DNA of 64,000 bases from DATEDA01 sp963744255 (GCA_963744255.1 CAVUSZ010000003.1:54892-118891); one strand, 5' to 3'. Shown: positions 40,179 to 49,988, counted from the stretch's first letter. Translations and numbers: made by a program. The notes: generated by a model not told the origin, from the sequence alone.

Positions 40179-43100
40179 ATGGCCATCCAGGAACCCTCGA
40201 ATCTTTGGCTCGCCTTCGACGCCGGTGCGGAGCAGGAACCGGCGGGCGAGCTGGCCAGCGGCATCGCCGACGGTCAGCCGACCTTCGAGGAAGCCGAGGC
40301 CCGGCTGCTGGAGGAAACGGAAGCTCGCGTCCGGGCGGAAGCTCGAGCGGCTCAAGCCATGCTGGAGCGCGCCGCCGCGGAAGCGAGAGCCCGCGCAGCA
40401 CTGGATGCGCGAGCCAGCGCCGATGCGCAGGTGCAGGCGCTCAACGAATCCCTCGTACAGGCCGAGCAGGCGGCGATCCGCGAAGCGGAGCAACGCGCGA
40501 ACGCGCAGGCTCGAGCGCTCGAGGCGTTGCGCCTGCGGCAGGCACTCGACGCGGCGAGTCGCGCCGCGCGAGAGGAAAGAGCGAAGCTCGAAAGCGAGCT
40601 GGGCCGCATCCAGCAGAGCCGCGCCGAACTTGAGCAGCGCGCCGCGCACGAGGTGCAGGTCCGGCTCGAGGCGGAAGCTGCTGCCGTCCGTGAGGTGCAG
40701 GGCCGCCTCGAGGCGGAAGCTGCCGCCACCCGTGAAGCGGAAGCCCGGCTCCAGACCGAGCTGAAGGCGCGACAGGCCGCCGAAGCGCGCGCGCGCGCCG
40801 AAGAGGAGGAAGCCGCGGCCGCGCGGGCGCGCGAAGCGCTCGAGGCGCGCGCGGCCGAGGCGGCGCGAACCATTGCGCGCGGCGAGGAAGAAGCGCGGGA
40901 CCGGGCGCGGGCCAGAGCCGAAGCGGAAGAACAAGCCGCAATCGCGGCGACCTTGCGCGTGCGCGTCGAAGAGGACGCGACAGCGCTGGCCGTAGCGCGC
41001 CAGACGCAGGACGCCCTGGCGCTCATCGAGGTGAGCGCACGTGCCGAAGCCGAGGCGAAAGCGCTGCAGGCAGCACGCATTCGCACCACCGCCGAAGCGG
41101 AAGCTTTCGCAGCTGCCGAAGCGCGCGCACGCGCGGATGCGGAGGCGGCAGCGCAAGCGCAGGGGCGCGCTGAAGCCGACGCGCGAGAGGCGGTCGAGGC
41201 GGCCGGACGGGCCGAGGCCGAGGCGGCCGCGGCCCGGGCGGCCGAGGCGCGGGCGCGTGCGGAGGCGGACGCGGCGGCCCAGGCGAAGGCGCGCGCGGCA
41301 GCCGACGCGCAAGCAGCAGCCGAACAGACGTCGCGCGCCGAGGCTGATGCCGCGGCGGCGCAGGCGGCCGAGGCGCGGGCGCGTGCGGAGGCGGACGCGG
41401 CGGCCCAGGCGAAGGCGCGCGCGGCAGCCGACGCGCAAGCGGCGGCCGAGCAGGCGTCGCGGGCCGAGGCCGATGCCACGTTGGCCCGTGCCGCCGAAGC
41501 TCGGGCGCGTGCCGAGGCGGACGCGGCAGCCCAGGCGAAGGCGCGCGCGGCAGCCGACGCGCAGGCGGCGGCCGAGCAGGCGTCGCGGGCCGAGGCCGAT
41601 GCCGCGTTGGCCCGTGCCGCCGAAGCTCGGGCACGTGCGGAGGCGGACGCGGCGGCCCAGGCACAGGCGCGCGCGGCCGCCGAATCGCAGCTGGCCGCCG
41701 AGCAGGCGTCGCGAGCCGAGGCCGATACCGCGGCGGCACAGGCGGCCGAGGCGCGGGCGCGCGCCGAGACGGACGCGGCAACTCAGGCGAAGGCGCGCGC
41801 GGCAGCGGACGCCCGAGGGGCGGTCGAGGCGGCCGGACGGGCCGAGGCCGAGGCGGACGCGGCCCGGGCGGCCGAGTCGCGGGCGCGTGCCGAGGTGGAC
41901 GCGGCAGCCCAGGCGAAGGCGCGCGCGGCAGCCGAAGCGCAGGCAGCGACCGAGCAGACCTCGCGGGCCGAAGCTGATGCCGCAGCGGCCCAGGCGGCCG
42001 AGGCGCGGGCGCGTGCGGAGGTGGACGCGGCGACCCAGGCAAAGGCGCGCGCGGCAGCGGACGCCCGAGGGGCGGTCGAGGCGGCCGGACGCGCCGAAGC
42101 CGAAACGGCCGCGGCCCGGGCGGCCGAGTCGCGGGCGCGTGCGGAGGCTGACGCGGCGGCCCAGGCGAAGGCGCGCGCGGCAGCCGAAGCGCGAGCGGCG
42201 GCCGAGCAGGCGTCGCGAGCCGGGGCTGAAGGCGCGCTGGCACAGGCGGCGGAGTTGCGGGCGCGTGCGGAAGCGGACGCGGCGGCCCAGGCGAAGGCGC
42301 GCGCGGCAGCCGAAGCGCGAGCGGCGGCCGAGCAGGCGTCGCGGGCCGAGGCTGATACCGCGGCAGCGCAGGCGGCCGAGGTGCGAGCGCGTGCGGAAGC
42401 GGATGCGGCGGCCCAGGCGAAGGCGCGCGCGGCAGCCGACGCCCGGGTGGCGGCCGACCAGACCTCGCGAGCCGAGGCCGAAGGCGCGTTGGCCCGCGCG
42501 GCCGAGGCGCGCGCGAACGCCGAAGCGGAGCTGAGGAGCGCCGCGATCGCCAGGGAAGACGCGGAACGACGCGCCGCCGAAGAGGCCGCAGCACAGGCGG
42601 CGGCGGCGCGCCGAGCCGCGATCGAAGCCGAGCAGCGCGCGGGAGCGGAGGTCGCTGCGGCACACGCGTCCGAAGCGCGCCGGCGCGTTGAAGCGGAACT
42701 GAAGGATGCTGAAATCGCCAGGGGCGAAGCCGACCGGCGCGCCGGCGAGGAAGCAGCGGCGCACGTGCTGGCGATGCGGCACGCGGAATCCGCGGCTCAA
42801 GCGCGTGCCGCGGTCGAGGCGCAGGGGCGCGCTGCTGCCGAAGCGCGTTCGCGTGCGGAGGCGGCGGTGCGGCAGGCGACGGAGGAGAGCATCGACGCGG
42901 AGCGCCGCGCGACCGCCGAGGCGGACGCGAAGGCGAACGTGCTCGCGCAGCTCGCCGCGGCGCGGCGTGCCCGAACGGAGGTCGATGTCCGCGCCCGGCG
43001 CGCGGCCGAAGTGACCGCCCGGCTCGAACAAACGCTGCGGGCGGAGCTGGATAACGTGATCCGCGCCGAAGCGCAAGCCGCCGCCGCAGCGCAGGCGAAG

Positions 43101-43304
43101 CTCGAGATCGTGAAGCGGGCGGTGCAGCTGCGGCGCGAGCGCGCCGAGTTCGAGGCGCGGGTGCAGAAGGCAGCGGAGATTCGGGCGCGGGCCGAGGAGC
43201 TCGCCGCCCATGCGGCGCGCGTGAGAGCTGAAGCCGAGGAGCTGCAAACGCGGCGGGAGCTCGCCCGCGTGCGGGCGACGCTGGGGGCAGGCGGCGGCCG
43301 CTAG
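40179..43304 (+). CDS. 1041-residue Ala/Glu/Arg-rich coiled-coil protein with 42-residue repeats
   Basis: Begins MAIQEPSNLWLAFDAGAEQE, then almost unbroken charged helix from about residue 30 to the end; no signal peptide or membrane helix, and Pro and Gly are nearly absent. Residues about 312-773 are eleven tandem 42-residue repeats (six heptads), consensus starting AAEARARAEADAAAQAKARA, each 126 bases. The N-terminal flank is less regular, and the C-terminal flank (LEIVKRAVQLRRERAEFEAR) returns to ordinary coiled coil. It would form a rod roughly 150 nm long if fully extended: cytoskeletal, scaffold or spacer by analogy. A strong AAGGAGG precedes the ATG. No sigma-54-type element is seen. 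No family recognised. Confidence 0.85.
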   Translation: MAIQEPSNLWLAFDAGAEQEPAGELASGIADGQPTFEEAEARLLEETEARVRAEARAAQAMLERAAAEARARAALDARASADAQVQALNESLVQAEQAAIREAEQRANAQARALEALRLRQALDAASRAAREERAKLESELGRIQQSRAELEQRAAHEVQVRLEAEAAAVREVQGRLEAEAAATREAEARLQTELKARQAAEARARAEEEEAAAARAREALEARAAEAARTIARGEEEARDRARARAEAEEQAAIAATLRVRVEEDATALAVARQTQDALALIEVSARAEAEAKALQAARIRTTAEAEAFAAAEARARADAEAAAQAQGRAEADAREAVEAAGRAEAEAAAARAAEARARAEADAAAQAKARAAADAQAAAEQTSRAEADAAAAQAAEARARAEADAAAQAKARAAADAQAAAEQASRAEADATLARAAEARARAEADAAAQAKARAAADAQAAAEQASRAEADAALARAAEARARAEADAAAQAQARAAAESQLAAEQASRAEADTAAAQAAEARARAETDAATQAKARAAADARGAVEAAGRAEAEADAARAAESRARAEVDAAAQAKARAAAEAQAATEQTSRAEADAAAAQAAEARARAEVDAATQAKARAAADARGAVEAAGRAEAETAAARAAESRARAEADAAAQAKARAAAEARAAAEQASRAGAEGALAQAAELRARAEADAAAQAKARAAAEARAAAEQASRAEADTAAAQAAEVRARAEADAAAQAKARAAADARVAADQTSRAEAEGALARAAEARANAEAELRSAAIAREDAERRAAEEAAAQAAAARRAAIEAEQRAGAEVAAAHASEARRRVEAELKDAEIARGEADRRAGEEAAAHVLAMRHAESAAQARAAVEAQGRAAAEARSRAEAAVRQATEESIDAERRATAEADAKANVLAQLAAARRARTEVDVRARRAAEVTARLEQTLRAELDNVIRAEAQAAAAAQAKLEIVKRAVQLRRERAEFEARVQKAAEIRARAEELAAHAARVRAEAEELQTRRELARVRATLGAGGGR
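41112..42497 (+). repeat. eleven tandem 126-bp repeats inside the coiled-coil gene
   Basis: Copies begin at 41112, 41238, 41364, 41490, 41616, 41742, 41868, 41994, 42120, 42246 and 42372, each exactly 126 bases; a twelfth copy starting at 42498 decays after about 20 bases. Copies differ by scattered substitutions and blockwise variants (AAAEQTS versus AVEAAGR), a sign of past unequal crossing-over with selection to keep heptad phase. Confidence 0.9.
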
Positions 43305-43592
43305 CCGCGCGAACACCCGCTTCGCCGCGTTGACCTGCGCGAGGGAGCCGCGCGCGTCGTGATCGCCGCACCTCTCGCCGTCGGTCAGCCGGAAGCGGCG
43401 CTTGGCGCAGGACCCACCGGCGCCCGCACCGCACAGGGGATCACGGCGGTGAGATCCTGCTTCTGCTGGAGCGTCGCGGTCGCCATGCGGTGGCGCTCAA
43501 ATATGTCCGCCTGCTCGATTTGCCGAAGGTAGAGTTCTCGTTCAGGTGGACGACCCCGTGAAATCGCTCGTGAACAGCGGCCAACCCCCCGG

Positions 43593-44072
43593 ATGAGCGC
43601 ATCGGACGGGCCGCCCGAGGTCGAGGTACTGATCGAGATCCCGCGCGGCAGCTTCCTGAAGCGCGGATACGCCGGGCAAGTCGCCTTCGTCTCGCCGCTG
43701 CCGTGCCCCTTCAACTACGGCTCGGTGCCGCAGTACTTGGGCCTCGAAGGCGACCTGCTGGATGCGGTGGTCCTGGGCCCGCGCCTGCGCCGCGGCACCC
43801 GGATCCGAATACGGGCCTGGGGCGCCGTCGTGCTGACCGATCGCGGCATGACCGACGACAAGCTCATCTGCAGCGAGCAGCCGCTCGGCCCCGGCGAGCG
43901 CCGACGGGTCCTGCGTTTCTTTCGCTTCTATGCGGCATGCAAGGGCCTGCTCAATCTGCTCCGTCGCCGTCCCGGGCGCAACGCCTGCGACGGCTGGTCC
44001 GAGGCGACTGCCGCGATCGCTCGCGCCCGTCCGCGCGACGAGACGTGGCGGGGCCCGCCCATTCCATTCTGA
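43593..44072 (+). CDS. inorganic pyrophosphatase family protein
   Basis: 159 residues. VEVLIEIPRGSFLKR matches the first strand of family I pyrophosphatases (E-I-P-x-G/N), followed by FNYGSVPQYLGLEGDLLDAV in place of the usual Asp-rich D-G-D-P-x-D site and GMTDDKLIC for the second Asp motif. The first catalytic Asp is replaced by Glu (EGDLLD), so activity may be reduced or altered. A C-terminal basic segment (LNLLRRRPGRN) is unlike housekeeping Ppa. The protein would split pyrophosphate in the cytoplasm. It stands alone after a 288-base spacer. Confidence 0.8.
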   Translation: MSASDGPPEVEVLIEIPRGSFLKRGYAGQVAFVSPLPCPFNYGSVPQYLGLEGDLLDAVVLGPRLRRGTRIRIRAWGAVVLTDRGMTDDKLICSEQPLGPGERRRVLRFFRFYAACKGLLNLLRRRPGRNACDGWSEATAAIARARPRDETWRGPPIPF

Positions 44073-44206
44073 GGCGCTTCGCCCGCAGGACCGCGACGGT
44101 CGGGTATATTGCTTCTTCGATCGGACGGGCGCGAACCACTTCCTGGGGGTACGACGTCTGGTAACCTCGCCGGGCAGTAACGGCATCGCAGTCGAGCAGG
44201 GAGTAG

Positions 44207-44890
44207 ATGCAGCGTCCGTACGTCACCGCTCAAGCGGGTTTCACGCTCCTTGAGGCTGCAATCGTGCTGGGCGTCATCGGTGTGCTCATAGGCAGCGCTC
44301 TCTGGGGCCGCGAGCTCGCGACTCAGGCCCGCACCAGGAGCGTGATCATCGATCTCAACGGACTGGCGGCTGCGGTGACGTCGTATCAGGACCGCTACCA
44401 CGCCCTTCCGGGCGACGATCCCCAGGCACAGGGCCGCTGGGGTCTGACCGCGGTTCCCGCCGCCTCGCCGTCGACCCCGGGAAACCGCAGCGTCGATGGC
44501 GCCTACAACCAGCCGGCCGCCGTTCCCGAGCCCGAGTCTCGACTCTTCTGGTGGCATCTCAGACAAGCCGGGTTCATCCCCGGGCCGACCGACGCTGCCA
44601 ACGCGGCGCAGGCGGCACAGCAACCGACGAACGTCGTTGGAGGCATGACCGGGGTCACGATGGGCACCGGCACGGCGACCGTCGGCCTCACCGGCCTGAT
44701 CCTGTGCACCGCCAGCATCCCCGACAAGGTTGCCCTCGCGGTGGACATCCGGCTCGACGATGGCGTGCCGGCGGATGGTGAGGTGCGCGCGCGGCGTCAA
44801 AACGTTCTCAATGAAGATATCGGCCCCACGGACGCGGCGACCGCGTACGTCGAAGATGGCCGGTCCTACCTTCTGTGCCGCAAGCTTTGA
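44207..44890 (+). CDS. lone type IV pilin/pseudopilin-like protein
   Basis: 227 residues with a prepilin peptidase site: AGFTLLEAAIVLGVIGVLIG (about 10-29), G/F cleavage and Glu+5 present. Then an ARTRSVIIDLNGLAAAVTSY helix, a YHALPGDDPQAQ segment as in major type II/IV pseudopilins, and a C-terminal globular part with two Cys (about 166 and 224) that may form a disulfide. No pilus or type II secretion genes are nearby, so it must use machinery encoded elsewhere. No clear promoter. Confidence 0.82.
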   Translation: MQRPYVTAQAGFTLLEAAIVLGVIGVLIGSALWGRELATQARTRSVIIDLNGLAAAVTSYQDRYHALPGDDPQAQGRWGLTAVPAASPSTPGNRSVDGAYNQPAAVPEPESRLFWWHLRQAGFIPGPTDAANAAQAAQQPTNVVGGMTGVTMGTGTATVGLTGLILCTASIPDKVALAVDIRLDDGVPADGEVRARRQNVLNEDIGPTDAATAYVEDGRSYLLCRKL

Positions 44891-44896
44891 CGTACC

Positions 44897-45076
44897 CGGG
44901 GTCTGTCACCGCGCCGCTGATCGCATCGGTGACGATCTCGTCGACGATCCGCATGTTCTGACTCGCGAACCGCTCGGACGGATGCGGGCGGATCACCGCG
45001 CTGCCGCCACGCGCCGGGCCCGATCGCACCGCTGGATCCCGGGCCTGGTTCCGCGCGCGCTGTAGGCGTCGTTCAT
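44897..45076 (-). pseudogene. possible gene remnant between pilin and hyuB
   Basis: Two protein-like stretches in adjacent minus-strand frames: MIEMNDAYSARGTRPGIQRC (from 45073) and VIRPHPSERFASQNMRIVDE with IVTDAISGAVTDPGYV ending about 44897. They could be one frameshifted fragment cut off by the pilin gene. No family recognised; no ribosome site. Confidence 0.25.
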
Positions 45077-45085
45077 CTCGATCAT

Positions 45086-45096
45086 CCTCATCCTAT
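45086..45096 (+). promoter_or_regulatory. possible sigma-70 -10 box for hyuBA
   Basis: TATACT near 45091 in a locally less GC-rich stretch, about 30 bases before the hyuB start codon. The -35 is not convincing. Confidence 0.3.
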
Positions 45097-45124
45097 ACTG
45101 GGCTCCCCGCCCGGAGCACCCCGA

Positions 45125-46921
45125 ATGACGGCCCGCCACGACGCAATCGCCTTCGAGCTCTTCAAGAACGCCATGTTCTCGATCGCCGACGAGATGGCGC
45201 TCACCGTCTTCCGCACCACCTACTCGGGCGTGCTGAAGGACAACATGGACTACTCGACCGGCTTCGCCGACGCCGAAGGCAAGCTGGTGGCGCAGGGGCT
45301 CACGCTTCCGGGGCACCTCGGGTCGGTGCCCACGGCGATGGAATCGATCATGCGGCACTTCCGCGACGACATGGCGCCGGGCGACGTCTTCATCATGAAC
45401 GACCCGTTCGACGGGGGCATGCACCTGCCCGACATCTTCGTCTTCAAGCCGCTCTATCACGACGGGAAACGGCTCGCGTTCGCGTGTACGGTGTGCCACC
45501 ACACCGACGTCGGGGGACGGGTCGCCGGGTCGAACGCGTCCGATTCCACCGAGATCTACGCCGAGGGCCTGCGCATCGCGCCGCTCAAGCTCTACGAAGC
45601 GGGGAAGCTCAACCAGACGCTGATGACCATCATCGAGAAGAACGTCCGGCTCCCGGTGCAGGTGTTCGGCGACCTGCGCGCGCAGCTCGCGGCCTGCTAC
45701 ATCGCCGAGCGGCAGTTCGCCGAGCTCGTCGCGAAGTACGGCCCGGACGAGACCCGGGCCTACATGAAGGAGACGATCGATTACGCCGAGCGCCTGACGC
45801 GCGCCGCCCTCGAGCGGCTGCCGGACGGCGAGTGGAGCTTCGAGGACTGGATCGACGACGACGGCATCGACTACGGCCAGCCGATCCGCCTGTTCGTGAC
45901 CATCCGGAAGTCGGGCGGCCACATGGTGGTCGACTGGACCGGCACCCACCCGCAGGTGAAGGGGGCGATCAACAACACACTCTCGTTCACGAAGGCCGCC
46001 TCCTACACCGGCGTGCGCTCGGTGCTCCCGCCCGGCATCCCGAACAACGAGGGCGTGTTCCGCGCGATCGAGGTGATCTGTCCGCCGGGAACGGTCGGCA
46101 ACGGCGTCCTGCCGGCCGCCTGCGCGGCGCGCGGCCTCACCGGGTTTCGCATGACCGACTGCATCTTCGGCGCGCTCGCGATGATGCTGCCCGACCGGGT
46201 GAAGGCGGCGGGCGACGGCGGCAACACCGGGATCTCCATCGGCGGCTACTACGCCGATCGCCGGCCGTTCGTCTACGTCGACTTCACGTGCGGCGCGTGG
46301 GGCGCACGGCCGTGGGCAGACGGGCTCGACGGGAACTCGCACATGTTCGCGAACATGGCCTCGCACTCCATCGAGGTGACCGAGGCCGAGCACCCGATCT
46401 CGCTCCTCGCCTACGAGTTCGTGCCCGACAAGGCGGGCGCGGGCAAGTACCGCGGCGGCGTGCCCTTCAGGCGCGACTACCGCTTCAACGAGGCCGAGGG
46501 CGTGCTGCAGGTACGCTCCGATCGCCGCGATCACCGGCCCTTCGGCCTGTACGGCGGGAGCCCCGGGCGGCCGTCGGAGAACTACCTCAACCCCGACGGC
46601 GAGAATCGCACGCTGCCCGGCAAGCTGACGATGAACATCAAGCGCGGCGATGTCTTCCGGCACGTGCTGGCCGGCGCCGGCGGCTGGGGCGATCCGCTGG
46701 AGCGCGACCCGGCGGCAGTGCTGAAGGACGTGCGGAACGAGCTCCTCTCACCGGAGAAGGCCGCGGCCGACTACGGCGTCGTCGTCGATACCGGGCGTTG
46801 GATCGTCGACGAGGCCGCGACGAAGCGGCGACGCGAGGAAATTCGCGCCGCACGCGGCTGGCGCGAGGTGCCGAAGGTGCAGTGGCACGACCCGCTCGCC
46901 TCCCCGGGCGCTGCGGAGTGA
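45125..46921 (+). CDS. hyuB: hydantoinase B/oxoprolinase beta-type subunit
   Basis: 598 residues with family landmarks MNDPFDGGMHLPDIFVFKPL, ATVCHHTDVGG-like FACTVCHHTDVGGRVAGSNA, DWTGTHPQVKGAINNTLSFT, and LPAACAARGLTGFRM. HyuB works with HyuA in ATP-dependent opening of cyclic amides (hydantoins, 5-oxoproline) or, in related complexes, ketone carboxylation; the actual substrate is unknown. hyuA starts 4 bases after its stop. Intact over the full length. Confidence 0.92.
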   Translation: MTARHDAIAFELFKNAMFSIADEMALTVFRTTYSGVLKDNMDYSTGFADAEGKLVAQGLTLPGHLGSVPTAMESIMRHFRDDMAPGDVFIMNDPFDGGMHLPDIFVFKPLYHDGKRLAFACTVCHHTDVGGRVAGSNASDSTEIYAEGLRIAPLKLYEAGKLNQTLMTIIEKNVRLPVQVFGDLRAQLAACYIAERQFAELVAKYGPDETRAYMKETIDYAERLTRAALERLPDGEWSFEDWIDDDGIDYGQPIRLFVTIRKSGGHMVVDWTGTHPQVKGAINNTLSFTKAASYTGVRSVLPPGIPNNEGVFRAIEVICPPGTVGNGVLPAACAARGLTGFRMTDCIFGALAMMLPDRVKAAGDGGNTGISIGGYYADRRPFVYVDFTCGAWGARPWADGLDGNSHMFANMASHSIEVTEAEHPISLLAYEFVPDKAGAGKYRGGVPFRRDYRFNEAEGVLQVRSDRRDHRPFGLYGGSPGRPSENYLNPDGENRTLPGKLTMNIKRGDVFRHVLAGAGGWGDPLERDPAAVLKDVRNELLSPEKAAADYGVVVDTGRWIVDEAATKRRREEIRAARGWREVPKVQWHDPLASPGAAE

Positions 46922-46925
46922 GCCG

Positions 46926-49014
46926 ATGATCACCTATCGCGTCGGCGTCGACGTCGGCGGGACGTTCACCGACATCGTGCTGCTCGGCTCGGACGGGACG
47001 ATCCACGTCAAGAAGGTCGCATCGAGCGTCGGGAACTACGCGACGGCGATCGTCGACGGGCTCGCGGAGGTGTTCCGGGAGACCGGCCTCGACGGGAAGG
47101 TCATCGAGGAGATCCGGCACGGCACGACGGTCGCCTCGAACGCGATCCTCGAGCACAAGGGCGCGCGCGTCGGCCTCGTCACCTCGAAGGGCTTCCGCGA
47201 CATCCTCGAGATCCGGACGCTCCGGATGCCGCGGCTCTACGACATCGGCTGGACGAAGCCGGCACCGCTCGTCGAGCGCTACCTGCGCCAGGTCGTCGAC
47301 GAACGCATCGACGCCCACGGCCAGGTCGAGCGCGCGCTCGACCGGGCGGACGCCGAGCGGGCCGTCGATGCCCTGCTCGCCGAAAAAGTCGAGGCGATCG
47401 CGGTCTGCCTGCTCAACTCCTTCACCAATCCGGCGCACGAGCTCGCGCTGAAGGCGATCATCCGCGCGAAGGCGCCCGAGCTGCCGCTGAGCGTCTCGTG
47501 CGAGGTGCTGCCGGAGATCAAGGAGTACGAGCGCACCTCGACGACGGTGGTGAACGCGTACGTCATGCCGGTCGTCGCCCGGTACCTGCGCGCGCTGCGC
47601 CAGGGCCTCGACGAGGCGGGCATCCCGGCGCGCCTGCTCCTCATGCAGTCGAACGGCGGCCTGAGCACCGACCGCGCCGCCGTCGAGCGGCCCATGAACA
47701 TCATCGAGTCCGGTCCCGCGGGTGGCGTGGTGGGTGCACAGGCGCTCGCGCGCGCGAAGGCGCTCCCGAAGATCATCACCTTCGACATGGGCGGGACGAC
47801 CGCAAAGGCCTCGATCGTCGAGGACGGCGCGGTCACGCGCGCCGCCGAGTACTCGGTGGGCGCCGGCATCATGGTCGGCTCGCGGCTCCTGACCGGCGCC
47901 GGCTACACCCTGAAGGTGCCGGCGATCGACCTCGCCGAAGTGGGCGCGGGCGGCGGATCGCTGGTATGGATCGACGGCGGCGGCGCGTTGCAGATCGGTC
48001 CGGAGAGCGCCGGCGCGTCGCCGGGCCCGGTCTGCTACGACACGGGCGGGACGACAGCGACCGTCACCGACGCGAACGTCCTGCTCGGGTACGTCAACCC
48101 CGCGCATCTCGTGGGCGGGGCGTTGAAGCTGAACGCGGCGAAGGCGCGGCGCGTATTCACCGCGACGATTGCCGAGCCGCTCGGGATGTCGACCGAGCAG
48201 GCGGCGTACGGCGCGCACCAGATCGCGGCGTCGAACATGATCCGCGCGATCAAAGCGGTGTCGACCGAGCGCGGACGCGATCCGCGCGAGTTCGCGCTGT
48301 TCGCGTTCGGCGGCAACGGCCCGGTCTTCGCGTGCGGGATGGCGCGCGCGCTCGGCATCGCCCGGGTGGTGGTGCCGCCCTCCGCCGGCCTCTTCTCGTC
48401 GTTCGGGCTGCTCTATGCCGACGTCGAGCACCATTACTCGCGCACCTTCCGGCGGCTCCTGCGCAAGGCCGATCTGGAGGAGATCCAGCGCGCCTGGGAT
48501 GCGCTGTCCGACCAGGCGATGACCCAGCTCGCAATCGAGGGCTTTCGCGGCGCGCAGGCGCGGCTACGCCGCTCCGCCGCGCTGCACTACCAGGGGCAGA
48601 GCTACGAGCTTACCGTGCCGGTGCCTGAGGGGCGGCTCGACGGGAGAATGGTTGCGCGCCTGGAGGAAGCGTTCGGCGAGGAGCACGAGAGGACGTACGG
48701 CCACCGCGCCGGCGCCAGAGGAGCCGGTGGAGCTCGTATCGATCCAGGTCGTCGGGCAGGGGTTGCGCGAGGGCGCGGGCGTGCCCGAGCGCGTGCGTTC
48801 GAGCCGGCCCGAGCCCGAGCCGCCGCCGCCGCGCCCGGCCTGGTTCGGGGCCGAGCACGGGTGGGTCGAGACGCCGATCCTCCGGCGCTCCGACCTCGCC
48901 CCGGCGCGCGTCGGGCCGCTCATCGTCGAGGAGTACGACGCGACCTGCGTCGTTCCGCCGGGCGCCAAGGCGAGCCTCGACGCCGGCGGGAATATCGTGA
49001 TCGAGCTGGCCTAG
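46926..49014 (+). CDS. hyuA: hydantoinase A/oxoprolinase alpha-type subunit, one late frameshift
   Basis: About 696 codons. The ATPase-fold N-terminus VGVDVGGTFTDIVLLGSDG, then HGTTVASNAILEHKGARVGL, SCEVLPEIKEYERTSTTVVN, ESGPAGGVVGAQ and FDMGGTTAKASIVEDG are all hydantoinase A hallmarks. After EEHERTYGHRAG (about 48707) the frame shifts by one; the correct C-terminus PVELVSIQVVGQGLREGAGV ... LIVEEYDATCVVPPGAKASL ends at 49014 (span 3n+1). The loss without the shift would be about 100 residues. Forms a complex with HyuB. Confidence 0.92.
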
Positions 49015-49062
49015 ACTCCGCGCTCGTCGTGCTGCGGCTCGGCCGACCCGAGAGGCGTGCGG

Positions 49063-49751
49063 TTACTTCTCCGCAAAACAGTAGAACAGACCAGCCCCGC
49101 CCGTCTTCACCAGCACCTCCTGGGTGCAACCCAGCGACGGGTGCGAGGAGTTCCACGAGGTCGCCCACGCGTTGTCGATCGGGCCGGCGCGGTCGTGATG
49201 CCCCACCATCGCCGCGCCGTCCGTTCCGCTTTTCGTCCAGCTGCCGCAAGTCATGTCGAAAAACGGCGTCCCCGGGAAGGCCGTCCCGTCGGGCCGCGAG
49301 CCGGTCAACATGTCGTGCTTGTTGGGTTTCTTGGTGCGGTCGTTGACGGGGTTACCCCGTTCGTCGAGTGCCGTCTCCTTGGTGACCTTGTTGTTCGCCG
49401 AGTGCAAGTCCTCGACGTTCCTGGCGACCATGACGCCCTTGGCGTTGTGCCACGGGCCGGTGCCGATCCGGTCGCGTGCATTCACGAACTTCGGATCGCT
49501 GAGCGCCGGTGCCTGCGTGCTCAAATAGGCGCGCCAGGTGCGGTTGCCCGCACCCGCCGCCTTGGCGAGCGACTGGCAGTGTTGGTCCGCACCTTCGAGG
49601 CCACCCAGGTCGGCTCCCTTTCCGGACCCGACGCTAGTGACGAAGAACGTCATGTTCGCGGGGCCGGCGGCCTGCTGCGACTCGGTCGCGCAGCCGAACA
49701 AGGTCGACAAACCCGTGACACCAACAACGTCCGTTGCATTGCGCAATACAT
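49063..49751 (-). CDS. lectin-like secreted lipoprotein, frameshift in signal peptide
   Basis: The mature part (about 190 residues) starts after a lipobox LFGCATES and reads ANMTFFVTSVGSGKGADLGG, GLEGADQHCQSLAKAAGAGN, RTWRAYLSTQ, RDRIGTGPWHNAKGVMVARN, ending LVKTGGAGLFYCFAEK. Conserved Cys and the G-A-D-x-x-C pattern place it near the collagen-XV/lectin-like C-type fold of DUF1554-type bacterial proteins. Two or more disulfides are likely. A strong GAGGAGG precedes ATG 49751 (MYCAMQRTLLV), but that frame differs by one from the lipobox, so one indel lies near 49705. Converges with hyuA. Confidence 0.7.
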
Positions 49752-49988
49752 GAAGGCCTCCTCTCGGTTCAACTGCAAATTGTTTTCGTCTGCGACCGCA
49801 GGGCTTCACCCCGAGGGTCGCGACCTAGAGCTTATCGCGAAAGCGCGCGGTCGGTCCGATCCCAGATCGAACGCTATGTTGATCACTGGAAGGAACACCC
49901 GCAGGGCGCCACCACCGAATATCCTTGCGAAGCTCGAGCGGCGCTACCAAACTATCGTGCGAAGCGGTACGAGCCGCCGCCATGCGCG

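Noticed and set aside
41112..42497. Tandem repeats as a CRISPR array
   Set aside because: Repeats are 126 bp, contiguous without spacers, and in frame within a coding gene.
40128..43434. Very long minus-strand open frames (1062 and 803 codons) with Arg/Leu/Gly/Pro repeats opposite the coiled-coil gene
   Set aside because: They mirror the 126-bp repeats of the plus-strand gene; GC-rich repeats leave all frames open. Composition is Arg/Pro-biased shadow and no ribosome site is present.
43385..43483. Minus-strand frame ending MATATLQQKQDLTAVIP... in the 43305-43592 spacer
   Set aside because: The stretch LYLRQIEQADIFERHRMATA looks protein-like, but there is no ribosome site or promoter and no family match; it remains a possible remnant.
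46638..48434. Minus-strand 598-codon frame opposite hyuA and 45 kb antisense frames
   Set aside because: Antisense shadows of hyuBA, with no family signature or ribosome site.
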